In this document: positions 43,844 to 52,779 of the stretch, piece by piece
How the letters are laid out: each line of letters starts with the position of its first letter
Numbering within the stretch: the stretch's first letter is position 1
Assembly (NCBI RefSeq): GCF_003990335.1
Contig: NZ_CP034683.1
Span: 2,184,501 to 2,248,500, forward strand
Origin: Rheinheimera mangrovi
GTDB taxonomy: Bacteria > Pseudomonadota > Gammaproteobacteria > Enterobacterales > Alteromonadaceae
Direction of reading: 5' to 3'
DNA: 64,000 nucleotides
Program-made: the position numbers and the translations under genes
The notes under the pieces: model-generated
The model's input: the letters and a program-made list of their open reading frames with translations, nothing else
Databases searched by the model: none
What the model was told of the DNA's origin: nothing

Positions 43844-45637
43844 TTAAGACCCCGTTGTCGCTGTCAGCAGCACAATAATAAACTCAGCTCCGCCTTGTGT
43901 CGCATTGCGCACTTCAAGCTGACCACCAAAAGATTGCACTATACGTTGCGAGATGGAAAGGCCTAAACCAAGACCGTCTCTTTGTTTAGTGGTGAAAAAA
44001 GCCTCAAAAATGCGTTCTAAATGGTGAGGTTCTATACCAGGGCCTTGATCGCGTATATGAATGCTGACCTGTTGAGCCTGTGTTTTAACGGCTATATGAA
44101 AAGCAGCTTCTGCTTGTCCAGCCATGGACTGCACGCCATTGGTCAAAATATTTACTAATACTTGTTCCAACTGAATACTGTCTGCGAGCACCAGGGGGGA
44201 TTGTTCAGGTAGTTGCAATCTTACTTTAACCCCTTGCTGCTGACACTGATGTTTGACGATACCAAGAGCATCTAATACCAGCTTGTTAATCTGCACCAGC
44301 TGGTTCTTGCCAGAGCTTTTACGGCTGAAATCTTTAAACTGAGCCACAATCACGCTTAAGCGCTGCATCAATTGTCGCATGGCCTGGATATTGGTTTTGG
44401 CGTCGTCCAGATAGCCTTTGTCGATTAGCTTTTCTGTGGTTTGAGCGTAGCTTTGCAACGCAGTCAGTGGCTGATTTAACTCATGATTCAGTGAAGCAGA
44501 TAAAGCGCCTATAGTAGCTAGTTTTGCTGTTTGCACCAGATGCTGTTCGGTTTGTGCCAGTTCAGTTTCAGTTTGCTCACGTCGCTCAATCTGGCGTATC
44601 AGCTGCCTGTTCGTTTCTGCCAGATCTTTGGTGCGGGCTATTACTCTTTGCTCCAGTTGCTGATTGTGCTGCAGCAATTGCAAGTGACGTTTTTTACGTT
44701 CGCGCCGCACCCAGATGGCAAGTAAGGCTGAGCTATAAATTAAAGTGACCAGTAACAGAGCAGACCATAAAGCCGATTGTTGTGGGGCTGGCGAGGCCAG
44801 TACTGTTAAGGTCCAACCAAATTCGGGCAATGTGCGCTGATAAGGTAAAAAACTCAGGGTTTTATTTTTAATAGGTAAATGCCACAGCGGATAAGCGGGC
44901 GCAAGTAAAGCTGATCCCACAGCATAATGCATAGGTTCAATCGCCTGAGTAATGTAACGTTGCTGTTCTTGCGCACTTAAAGGCTTTCCGGTCAGGCTGG
45001 TTAAACGCCACTCTGGCACATCAGACAAAAATACCTCGTCACTTTGCCCTGTCACCATAAAATGGCTGTCCGCCAAACCTGCAATTTGTTGCTGATGCTG
45101 CTCTATGGGCTCTAAATCTACTTTGGCTACCATTACAGCCAGGATCTGTCCTTTGATACGAACAGGCACACTGTAATAGTAACCCCGGCGTTCGCTGGTA
45201 TGGCCCAAAGCGTAATACTGTGCATCCTGACCAGCCAACGCATTCTGGACATAAGGTCTGAAACCAAAATCACGGCCCAGATAATAAATTCTGCCGTTGG
45301 CATTGGAGCTGGCTATCACTATGCCTGATGGGTTCACCAGATATAAATCAGCTACATCTGCACTTCGTTGTAATTGAAACAAGTATTGATTCAATTGCTC
45401 TGAACTGGCTGGGAGATCACTTAACAAGGAGTGCAATAAAGCAGAATCGGCAACCTGCTTAGGTAAGTCGGCGTATCGGCCTATTTCATAACGAATAAAA
45501 GCGGCGAGGTTATCACTTTGCTGCTGAGCTTTTTGCGTCAACTGACGGTAGTTCCAATGCTGTGCGGCTGAAGCTGCCAGTAGTAACACCAGCAGATAAC
45601 CACACAGCAGCAGGAACCAACGCAGCTGTTTACTCAT
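43844..45637 (-). CDS. dctB: C4-dicarboxylate sensor histidine kinase DctB
   Basis: The 597-residue protein has an N-terminal membrane helix, a periplasmic PDC/dCache sensor of about 250 residues (GRDFGFRPYVQNAL and ERRGYYYSVPV are DctB-typical ligand-domain motifs), a second membrane helix near 290-310, a coiled coil, H-box LSASLNHELNQPLTALQSY, N-box LEQVLVNILTNGVQSM and G-box RDQGPGI and GLGLGLSI. It senses dicarboxylates. The start overlaps the rluF stop by one base (TAATG), an unusual coupling to an RNA-modification gene. Confidence 0.95.
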   Translation of the reverse strand: MSKQLRWFLLLCGYLLVLLLAASAAQHWNYRQLTQKAQQQSDNLAAFIRYEIGRYADLPKQVADSALLHSLLSDLPASSEQLNQYLFQLQRSADVADLYLVNPSGIVIASSNANGRIYYLGRDFGFRPYVQNALAGQDAQYYALGHTSERRGYYYSVPVRIKGQILAVMVAKVDLEPIEQHQQQIAGLADSHFMVTGQSDEVFLSDVPEWRLTSLTGKPLSAQEQQRYITQAIEPMHYAVGSALLAPAYPLWHLPIKNKTLSFLPYQRTLPEFGWTLTVLASPAPQQSALWSALLLVTLIYSSALLAIWVRRERKKRHLQLLQHNQQLEQRVIARTKDLAETNRQLIRQIERREQTETELAQTEQHLVQTAKLATIGALSASLNHELNQPLTALQSYAQTTEKLIDKGYLDDAKTNIQAMRQLMQRLSVIVAQFKDFSRKSSGKNQLVQINKLVLDALGIVKHQCQQQGVKVRLQLPEQSPLVLADSIQLEQVLVNILTNGVQSMAGQAEAAFHIAVKTQAQQVSIHIRDQGPGIEPHHLERIFEAFFTTKQRDGLGLGLSISQRIVQSFGGQLEVRNATQGGAEFIIVLLTATTGS

Positions 45638-46413
45638 TAGTTGTGTCTTTGTGCTGTGTTGGCTTTCGGCGTGGCCAGAAGCGAGGCTTCTTCCGTTTTA
45701 CTTGAGCTTAATAACTTAGCTTCCAACTCCGCCATTTCAGACTGAGTCAGTTCACGGTACTGACCAGCTTTTAACTCAGCCAGGCGCACGTTCATAATGC
45801 GAACCCGCTTTAATTTAGTCACATTAAAACCTAAAAACTCAGTCATACGGCGAATTTGACGGTTCAGACCCTGAGTCAAAATGATATTAAAGGTTTGGCG
45901 GGAGATTTGTTTAATCTGACAAGGCAACGTAATGGTCTCAAGGATAGGCACACCAGAGGCCATCTTACGTAAAAACTGCTCTGTAATTGGCTTGTCTACT
46001 GTCACTACATATTCTTTTTCATGCTCGTTGCCGGCACGCAGAATTTTATTAACGATATCACCGTCGTTGGTCAGAAAGATCAGGCCTTCAGATTCTTTAT
46101 CCAGACGACCAATTGGGAAGATCCGTTCCGGATAGCCTATGGCATCGATGATATTGCCTTTGACGTCCAACTCAGTGGTACAGGTAATACCCACAGCTTT
46201 ATGGTAAGCCAGATAAACCCGGCGCGGTTTGGCTTTCAGCGGCTTGCCTTGTACCAGCACCTGATCTTGTTCTGAGACCTTAGTGCCTAGCGTGCCCACC
46301 TGACCGTTTACAGTCACCAGGCCTTGTTCAATCAGCTTATCTGCTTCACGGCGTGAACAAAAACCTGTATCACTAATAAATTTATTTAAACGAAACAATG
46401 CAGTTTGTTCCAA
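45637..46413 (-). CDS. rluF: 23S rRNA pseudouridine(2604) synthase RluF
   Basis: The protein of about 258 residues has an S4 domain (FRLNKFISDTGFCSRREADKLIEQG) and an RsuA/RluF catalytic domain with PIGRLDKESEGLIFLTNDGD (catalytic Asp) and NEHEKEYVVTVDKPI, closest to RluF in order and wording. It isomerises U2604 of 23S rRNA. A TTG at 46413 with AGGTG upstream gives a family-like N terminus; a GTG at 46458 without a Shine-Dalgarno is the alternative. Confidence 0.9.
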   Translation of the reverse strand: MEQTALFRLNKFISDTGFCSRREADKLIEQGLVTVNGQVGTLGTKVSEQDQVLVQGKPLKAKPRRVYLAYHKAVGITCTTELDVKGNIIDAIGYPERIFPIGRLDKESEGLIFLTNDGDIVNKILRAGNEHEKEYVVTVDKPITEQFLRKMASGVPILETITLPCQIKQISRQTFNIILTQGLNRQIRRMTEFLGFNVTKLKRVRIMNVRLAELKAGQYRELTQSEMAELEAKLLSSSKTEEASLLATPKANTAQRHN

Positions 46414-46568
46414 AGCTTCACACCTGACAGTTGAAAAAGGACGATAGTTTAGGTGCACAATGCATCAGGGGCAAGGCTGGCGTTTATTTTAGCCAGAAAA
46501 CTGACGGGGTCTTGGCAAGGAGAGCAGATCAGGTAAACTTGCAGCTCACTATTTAGAAGGGACCACTG

Positions 46569-47531
46569 ATGTTACCCATTCAGCATTATTTTCCCAAAGC
46601 CGATGCGTTAGTTTATGGTTGCATGGGATTGGGCGGTAGCTGGGATCAACCTACTACCAGCAAAGAACAACGTGATTTATCTTTTACTGCCATAGATGCG
46701 GCTCTGGAAGCTAACATTCGCTTTTTTGATCATGCAGACATTTACACCAGAGGCAAAGCCGAAGCTGTGTTTGGTGAGTATCTGGCGGCTCATTCCGGTT
46801 TACGTGACCAACTGATACTGCAAAGTAAATGTGCCATCCGTTTTGCTGATGCAACCGCGGTTGGGCGTTATGATTTTAGTAAAAGTTATATTGTTGAATC
46901 AGTGCATCAATCGTTAAAACGACTGCAAACCGACTATTTAGATATTTTACTGCTGCACAGACCAGATCAGCTGATGTTGATTGATGAAGTGGCTGAAGCT
47001 TTTGCAGAGTTAAAGCAACAAGGCAAAGTGAAGGCATTTGGCGTATCCAATTTTGGTTGGCCTCAACTGCAGTTACTGCAATCGGCCTTGCCTGAGCCTT
47101 TGGTGGCCAATCAGCTGCAAATGAGCCTGAAAGATTTAAACTGGCTGGAGCAAAATGTTCTGACCGCCATGCCGGATAGCGCGGCTCATCATTTCAGTTA
47201 TGGCACTGTGGAATACTGTCAGTTACACAAAGTACAACTGCAAGCCTGGGGCAGTCTGGCACAAGGCCTGTTTACCGGCGGCCGCAGTCCGGAAACTGCC
47301 GCCCAGCAGGCAACGGCCGCATTAGTTGCGTCATTGGCTGCGGACTATCAAACCAGTCCTGAAGCTATAGTTCTGGCGTTTTTGCTGAAGCATCCTGTCG
47401 GTATTCAGCCAGTGATAGGCACAACCGCGCCTGCTCGTATCGCCGCTTGCCAGAAAGCCTTAACTGTCAACTTAAGCCGTGAACACTGGTATGCGCTTTA
47501 TGTCGCAGCCAGAGGAAAAGCATTACCTTAA
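46569..47531 (+). CDS. Aldo/keto reductase (YdhF-like)
   Basis: The 320-residue TIM-barrel oxidoreductase has VYGCMGLGGSW, FFDHADIYTRGKAEAVFG (catalytic Asp and Tyr), LILQSKCAIR (Lys), LDILLLHRPDQLM (His) and FGVSNFGWPQL. The NADPH-binding end includes QPVIGTTAPARI. This resembles E. coli YdhF. Natural substrate unknown. It is divergent from rluF and followed by a bidirectional terminator. Confidence 0.9.
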   Translation: MLPIQHYFPKADALVYGCMGLGGSWDQPTTSKEQRDLSFTAIDAALEANIRFFDHADIYTRGKAEAVFGEYLAAHSGLRDQLILQSKCAIRFADATAVGRYDFSKSYIVESVHQSLKRLQTDYLDILLLHRPDQLMLIDEVAEAFAELKQQGKVKAFGVSNFGWPQLQLLQSALPEPLVANQLQMSLKDLNWLEQNVLTAMPDSAAHHFSYGTVEYCQLHKVQLQAWGSLAQGLFTGGRSPETAAQQATAALVASLAADYQTSPEAIVLAFLLKHPVGIQPVIGTTAPARIAACQKALTVNLSREHWYALYVAARGKALP

Positions 47532-47543
47532 TATTTGCGCACT

Positions 47544-47569
47544 AAAAAAGGGCCATCAGGCCCTTTTTT
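47544..47569. terminator. Bidirectional terminator
   Basis: AAAAAAGGGCC / GGCCCTTTTTT with loop ATCA between the convergent reductase and phosphatase genes; it can serve both. Confidence 0.88.
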
Positions 47570-47585
47570 AAATTGAAACTTTAAG

Positions 47586-48413
47586 TTACAACTTAGCTGC
47601 AGGCACAGACTGCAAATACTGGCTGTTTGGCTGCTTTAAAATAGTCTGCCAGGAACCATAAGTCGGGTTGGCCAACACAAACCATTTTGCACCCCAATAG
47701 TCCTGATAGTTATCTACCAAGGCTGAACGTTGTTCAGGCGTGATATTTTTCTTCACGTCCGGCAGGAAATCACCAAAGTCATCACCAATCGACATCAAAA
47801 TACGGAAATCTTTGGCAGCAAGCAGACGGCGACTTTCTTTTTCGCTGCTCCAGCCCTTTTGTTCTGATTTTAACCAGATTTGTGATGCATCAATTTTTGC
47901 TATACCCACAGCTTTTAAGTTACGCAGCGTATCGGTTTTTTGTGGGCAGCTGTCATTGTTGCCGGCACGTTGTTCACACTCACGATTGCTGATGTACAAC
48001 ACCTTCACTCCTGCAGCTTCAGCTTTATTCACAAAAGCTACAGCGCCTGGTACTGCTTTGGCTGCGGCCATGGCGACCCATTGATCCCATCGTTTTGCAT
48101 CATACCCCGTATTTAATAACACGCTTTGCGCCGCTGAAGGTGAGTTGTCCAAAATGGTTTCGTCAATATCAACAATAATTGCCATAGGCAGCTGTTGGTA
48201 GTTGGTGCTCTGATTGGGTAAAGCAGTCCAGTTTTTATCAGCAATAGCATGAGGTAACTGCAAAGCGGCGGTTTGGTAGGTTTGAATAGCGCTGGCTTTG
48301 AATTCTGCAGAGGTTTGATACCACAAGGTGGCATTCATATTGTCATGAGGTGCGGCTTGCGAGCTAAATGAGAATATCAGGCCGCACAGCAGCAATGAGA
48401 AGGATGGTTTCAT
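47586..48413 (-). CDS. e(P4)-type acid phosphatase/5'-nucleotidase
   Basis: The 275-residue protein has a signal peptide (MKPSFSLLLCGLIFSFSSQA) and the class C acid phosphatase/HAD motif MAIIVDIDETILDNSPS (the DDDD-type Asp pair), VLYISNRECEQR and LMSIGDDFGDF. The family dephosphorylates nucleotides and NMN in the periplasm or on the outer membrane, aiding nucleoside uptake. There is no convincing lipobox, unlike Haemophilus e(P4). I chose the ATG at 48413 with GGAG six bases upstream. Confidence 0.9.
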   Translation of the reverse strand: MKPSFSLLLCGLIFSFSSQAAPHDNMNATLWYQTSAEFKASAIQTYQTAALQLPHAIADKNWTALPNQSTNYQQLPMAIIVDIDETILDNSPSAAQSVLLNTGYDAKRWDQWVAMAAAKAVPGAVAFVNKAEAAGVKVLYISNRECEQRAGNNDSCPQKTDTLRNLKAVGIAKIDASQIWLKSEQKGWSSEKESRRLLAAKDFRILMSIGDDFGDFLPDVKKNITPEQRSALVDNYQDYWGAKWFVLANPTYGSWQTILKQPNSQYLQSVPAAKL

Positions 48414-48476
48414 CATGGACTCCATAGGTCTAAAAATTAGCAGGGTAAAAGGGATAGGGTTTTCGATATACCACAT

Positions 48477-48504
48477 AAAAAAGCCCCCGCGTTGCGGAGG
48501 CCTT
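48477..48504 (-). terminator. Terminator after the tubulin-like gene
   Basis: On the minus strand GCCTCCGC / GCGGGGGC with a 3-nt loop and one wobble pair is followed by six T residues, 5 bases past the stop. Confidence 0.85.
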
Positions 48505-48508
48505 ATGC

Positions 48509-50707
48509 TCAGGCTTTGTCCGCTCCTGGTTCCGATTTGGTCACTTTATCGGACAGGTTATTCAGTGAAATAACCTTAGTTTTACTGATCTTATGACGGT
48601 AAATCTCACGAAGGTAATGAATAGATTTTTTCACACTGTCGCGGGATAAACGAATGTCATTAATAGAGACAAATTTGTCTTTATTACGGATCAGCTCACG
48701 GTATTTTTTCTCGTACATTGGCTTGATCGCATACCAGTTCGTATCAAGTATTTTTGCCGGATTTTCAAACTCATGCAGCATTTCATCTAAACGCTGTTCA
48801 TCGAATTGTTCATCACGGATAAAGTCCAGCATGGCTTTGTCCAGCGAATCATTAAAGCGATAGTCGTCTTTGGCGAAACAACGTTTGATAAAAGACACAA
48901 TCAGCGTCAGGAAGTCGTCGCTTAAACACGGGCTCTTAACAATCAAAGTGGTCAGCGAGATATTGGCTGAAGCACCAATGACCAATGCATAACGTTTTAA
49001 GGTAGTGTTTGGGAACAGGGTATTTAAATGGCTTTTTAGACGATTTAAATCCATGTACGACAGTTTGTAGTCCTTCGGTAACGAGATAATAGAGACCACA
49101 GACGAGCAGTTCTTAAAGAAATGCAGATCTTTTAAGTCTTTTGGATCGTAGCCACTTTTCACATAAGAAGCTAAAGCTTCACGGTAACGACCAGACTCTA
49201 TAGGCAATAAACTGATGCCTTCAATGGCCTGTGTCACTTTGTTAAAGTGGGGCAGGTCAATGGAGCGGAAAAACAGATCGTCAATGTTCAAACCACTGTT
49301 GCTGTTTTTATCGAAGAGTTTCAGTTTATCCACAGCAGCAGGAGTGCTTGGGATCACAGACTCCGCATAAGCCACGGCGACAGGGCCAGCCAGACTCATA
49401 AACAAGTCGTTGGCGTCTAAACGTATGGTTTCACCAATGTCTATGCCGGCACGGCGGAAGTAGTTTTCGTCGTAGTCTGTAGTCACAGCCTGAGCTGTGA
49501 GGATGTTGAAAATCTGCTGGGAAATATACTGGTTGGCATATTTTTCCATCGCATTCACATCAATATGCTGAATTTCGCCATCATCGGTTTCTTCGGCATA
49601 ACGCATAATGTCGTTAGAAATCAGCATCATCGCATTCCATGGGCGAATGCGGTGCATCACGCTGGACTCGGCGCTGTCTTCATTTTCCAGGTTGTACGAG
49701 AAATCCCATTCTTCTGCCAGATACTTACATAACAAACGACCTGAGTTGATATGTAAAGCTTCTGACATCTCCACGCCGTGATCGGTAATATTCGGCAGAA
49801 TACAGATACCGCTGGTGAAGATAGGTTCAAATACAAAAGAGTGGCCAGCGTTGGCTTCGTTTTCTGTTTCTGGTCTGGTGTCGAAGGTTTTCGCCATATA
49901 AGCGTATTGCTGGGCCAAACCAAACTCAGACGCCATACCAGAACCTGTACCACCGCCAGCACTGAAAATATAAAAATACAAACGGGACTGGTTGGCTTTG
50001 ATGCCACAGGAGTCAATCAGATAAGAGTGAATGAATTTCCAGTCCGGGTTGGAGAATTTCTGCGTATCTTTGTTCAGTATAATTTTGGCAAGGTATTGGC
50101 CAAGGATAGGAGCGTTACCTGCACCACCGGCATGAACTTCCGACAAGTCCATGATTTTCATTTTGTTGTAATCTTGCAGGAAATTGGATTTTTCACCCTT
50201 GTGAGAAAAACGAATCCGGCCTTCAATGTCTTTATCCAAATCGCCCAGCATCACCAAAGGTTCGATCAGGAATACGGGTTTGACCTGATGAGATTTATCC
50301 AGATTCAAACCTTTTTTAATCCAGCGCACAGGGCGGTATTCGGTTTCTTTTTGCTGACGCTCTTCAATATTAAATTCGTTCATATAAAAGCTGCGGGCGT
50401 TATACACAAGAGAAGCCACGTCCAGCGCTATATTGGAGCCACATCGGCCTAAACCTATTAAACAGACAGAAGGGAACTGTTGTTGTCGTCTGTTAACATC
50501 TTCCACTTCGGAAGCTGGAATAGGGAAAACACTATTTCGTAAGGCATCCAGGTTGGACAAGATCCGACTCAGGTCGCGTTCAGTGAAATACATGTAGCGG
50601 CCTGAACCAAAATTCAGGTCAGCTTCAGTTTCAGTCGCAGAGAATGGACGCACTGTTAAATTGACATCGTCTTTACCGGCGCTGCTTTTTATCACTTTTG
50701 TACTCAT
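48509..50707 (-). CDS. Divergent tubulin/FtsZ-superfamily GTPase
   Basis: The 732-residue protein has a nucleotide-binding core at about residues 78-450. Key elements are VCLIGLGRCGSNIAL (82-96, FtsZ-like T1 loop), HAGGAGNAP (192-200), the tubulin/FtsZ signature SAGGGTGSG (249-257), NAMMLISNDIMRY (358-370, equivalent to FtsZ IPND before helix H7), a long H7-like helix (385-405), and RLDANDLF (429-436), which fits the T7 loop NxDFAD with both acidic residues kept. After 450 there is a C-terminal region of about 280 residues unlike FtsZ, with no membrane segment. It is too long and divergent to be FtsZ. GTP binding and polymerisation are inferred. It stands alone, bounded by hairpins, with AAGG upstream of the start. 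It may belong to the tubulin-like PF13809 or FtsZ-like families, which I cannot check. Confidence 0.82.
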   Translation of the reverse strand: MSTKVIKSSAGKDDVNLTVRPFSATETEADLNFGSGRYMYFTERDLSRILSNLDALRNSVFPIPASEVEDVNRRQQQFPSVCLIGLGRCGSNIALDVASLVYNARSFYMNEFNIEERQQKETEYRPVRWIKKGLNLDKSHQVKPVFLIEPLVMLGDLDKDIEGRIRFSHKGEKSNFLQDYNKMKIMDLSEVHAGGAGNAPILGQYLAKIILNKDTQKFSNPDWKFIHSYLIDSCGIKANQSRLYFYIFSAGGGTGSGMASEFGLAQQYAYMAKTFDTRPETENEANAGHSFVFEPIFTSGICILPNITDHGVEMSEALHINSGRLLCKYLAEEWDFSYNLENEDSAESSVMHRIRPWNAMMLISNDIMRYAEETDDGEIQHIDVNAMEKYANQYISQQIFNILTAQAVTTDYDENYFRRAGIDIGETIRLDANDLFMSLAGPVAVAYAESVIPSTPAAVDKLKLFDKNSNSGLNIDDLFFRSIDLPHFNKVTQAIEGISLLPIESGRYREALASYVKSGYDPKDLKDLHFFKNCSSVVSIISLPKDYKLSYMDLNRLKSHLNTLFPNTTLKRYALVIGASANISLTTLIVKSPCLSDDFLTLIVSFIKRCFAKDDYRFNDSLDKAMLDFIRDEQFDEQRLDEMLHEFENPAKILDTNWYAIKPMYEKKYRELIRNKDKFVSINDIRLSRDSVKKSIHYLREIYRHKISKTKVISLNNLSDKVTKSEPGADKA

Positions 50708-50900
50708 GGATGACCTTCCGGGCTATTTTTATTGTTCTGTTCTGCTATCTATTCGAGTCATAAACATAGACTTAGCTGCCTATTATTACAATTGGCATGA
50801 AGAACAGTACAGCAAAATCATTGAAGAGAATTGAACTTTTTGATAATCAAGAAAAGAAAACTGAAAAATACCGCTGTTATCCCGCCACACGCAGAAATAA

Positions 50901-50946
50901 ATGGGATCAGAAGCTGTCGATTTTAGTTGTTTGCTTCTGATCCCAT
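50901..50946. repeat. Perfect 14-bp inverted repeat downstream of the ETF-QO gene
   Basis: ATGGGATCAGAAGC and GCTTCTGATCCCAT flank an 18-base spacer, 27 bases beyond the ETF-QO stop. It is too long-looped for a classic terminator and has no T-run. The GGGATCAGA-type end is reminiscent of REP/RAYT-associated palindromes. It also insulates the tubulin-like gene from upstream transcription. Confidence 0.6.
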
Positions 50947-50972
50947 CTCCCCTGATCGTTACATATTTGGCC

Positions 50973-52619
50973 CTACATATTCGGATAGTTTGGACCGCCG
51001 GCACCTTCAGGTGTGACCCAGGTGATGTTCTGGCGTGGGTCTTTAATATCACAGGTTTTACAGTGAATGCAGTTCTGCGCATTGATCTGCAGTCGTGGTT
51101 GATTGTGCTCTTCCACTATTTCGTAAACACCAGCAGGGCAATAACGCTGTGCCGGTTCGTCATATAAGGCTAAGTTCACCAGCACCGGAATAGAAGTATC
51201 AGCCAATTTTAAATGGCAGGGCTGATCTTCTTCATGGTTGGTGTTGGATAAATACACCGAAGACAAACGATCAAAGCTTAAAACCTGGTCCGGTTTAGCA
51301 TATTGAATTTTTGGTGCTTCAGAGGCTTGCCTTAAGGTTTGATGATCAAAAGTGTCGTCTTTTAAGGTGAAAGGCAGCTTACCGGCAAAGATATTCTGGT
51401 CCAGCGTATTAAAAGCACCGCCCCAAAATGAACCAAATTTATGCATAGCTGGGCCGAAGTTACGGCTTCTGAACAATTCATCGAATAACCAACTTTGCTC
51501 GAAATGCTGTGCAAATTCAGTTAAATCAGTACCGGCTTGACCTTGCTGCAGTGCAGCAAAAATAGTTTCAGCGGCTAGCATGCCGGATTTCATCGCGGTA
51601 TGGTTGCCTTTAATTTTGGCAAAGTTCAGCGTACCAGCATCGCAGCCCACCAAAACTCCACCAGGGAAGGTCATTTTAGGTAAGCTGTTCAAGCCACCTT
51701 TGGCAATAGCGCGGGCGCCATAGGACACACGTTTTCCACCTTGCAAATACTGTTTAATAACAGGGTGCTGTTTGTAACGCTGAAATTCTTCAAAAGGACT
51801 CAGATGTGGATTGCTATAGTTCAGATCAACGATTAAACCTACCACAATTTGCTGACCTTCAGCGTGGTACAAATAGCCACCACCGCTGGTATCCTGTTGC
51901 AATGGCCAGCCAGCACTGTGCACCACTAAACCTTGTTGATGCTGCTCTGCCGGCACATCCCAGATTTCTTTAAAGCCCAGAGCATAATGCTGAGGAGAAC
52001 GGTCTTTATCCAGCGAAAAGCGGGAAATCAATTCTTTACCTAAATGGCCACGGCAGCCTTCTGCAAAAACAGTGTATTTGCCACGCAGCTCCATCGCAGG
52101 TACGTAGCTGTCTTTATGACTGCCATCATGGGCTACACCCATTTCACCTGTAACAATGCCTTTGACTACATCATCTTCAATCAGTAACTCTGCAGCGGTA
52201 AATCCTGGAAATATCTCAACACCCAGTTGCTCAGCCTGAGTGGCTAACCAGCGACATAAATTGCCCATGGATACAATGTAGTTGCCTTCATTGTGCATGG
52301 TTTTTGGCACCAGAAAATTGGGTAACTTTTGCGCGGCAGTTTCGTCTTTTAATAAATAGATATGGTCATGCGTAACCGCTGCAGTAACGGGTGCATTCAT
52401 TTTTTGCCAGTCGGGGAATAGCTCATTTAAAGCGCGGGGTTCAAACACAGCACCTGATAAAATGTGGGCTCCGACTTCAGAGCCTTTTTCAACGACACAC
52501 AAACTTATTTCAGTGCCCGCTGTTTTGGCCTGTTGGGCTATGCGGATAGCGGTAGACAAACCTGCAGGGCCTGCACCAACTATAACAACATCAAATTCCA
52601 TCGATTCACGTTCAACCAC
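50973..52619 (-). CDS. Electron transfer flavoprotein-ubiquinone oxidoreductase
   Basis: The 548-residue protein has the FAD-binding start FDVVIVGAGPAGLSTAIR, VVEKGSEVGAHILSGAV, a membrane-associated ubiquinone-binding middle, and a C-terminal 4Fe-4S ligand set in NCIHCKTCDIKDP with a final PEGAGGPNYPNM. It passes electrons from ETF to ubiquinone during fatty-acid and branched-chain amino-acid oxidation. The GTG start at 52619 has GAGG five bases upstream, and the N terminus MVERESMEFD parallels the Pseudomonas form. It is divergent from etfBA across a region with two palindromic operators. Confidence 0.96.
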   Translation of the reverse strand: MVERESMEFDVVIVGAGPAGLSTAIRIAQQAKTAGTEISLCVVEKGSEVGAHILSGAVFEPRALNELFPDWQKMNAPVTAAVTHDHIYLLKDETAAQKLPNFLVPKTMHNEGNYIVSMGNLCRWLATQAEQLGVEIFPGFTAAELLIEDDVVKGIVTGEMGVAHDGSHKDSYVPAMELRGKYTVFAEGCRGHLGKELISRFSLDKDRSPQHYALGFKEIWDVPAEQHQQGLVVHSAGWPLQQDTSGGGYLYHAEGQQIVVGLIVDLNYSNPHLSPFEEFQRYKQHPVIKQYLQGGKRVSYGARAIAKGGLNSLPKMTFPGGVLVGCDAGTLNFAKIKGNHTAMKSGMLAAETIFAALQQGQAGTDLTEFAQHFEQSWLFDELFRSRNFGPAMHKFGSFWGGAFNTLDQNIFAGKLPFTLKDDTFDHQTLRQASEAPKIQYAKPDQVLSFDRLSSVYLSNTNHEEDQPCHLKLADTSIPVLVNLALYDEPAQRYCPAGVYEIVEEHNQPRLQINAQNCIHCKTCDIKDPRQNITWVTPEGAGGPNYPNM

Positions 52620-52728
52620 AACAACCTCAACTTATCCACCTTTTTGTCTGGCTTTTTGCCTTATTCTGCTGATGGATGATTAACTTGACATAAAATTCAT
52701 ATCTTCTGCGCTTGCTAGGGTATTTCAG

Positions 52729-52746
52729 GTTGACGTTAACGTCAAC
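52729..52746. promoter_or_regulatory. LiuR-like operator 1 in the etf divergent region
   Basis: Perfect 18-bp palindrome GTTGACGTTAACGTCAAC, 110 bases upstream of the ETF-QO start and 85 upstream of etfB. The ACGTnnACGT core resembles the motif reported for LiuR (MerR family), a regulator of branched-chain amino-acid catabolism in Alteromonadales. Assignment is inferred. Confidence 0.65.
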
Positions 52747-52779
52747 AGTAAGTAGATTGATGACCTGGAAATAATCAGC

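Noticed and set aside
49778..50452. 224-codon plus-strand ORF opposite the tubulin-like gene
   Set aside because: Long but lacks a Shine-Dalgarno and any motif; the minus-strand frame carries the clear superfamily signature.
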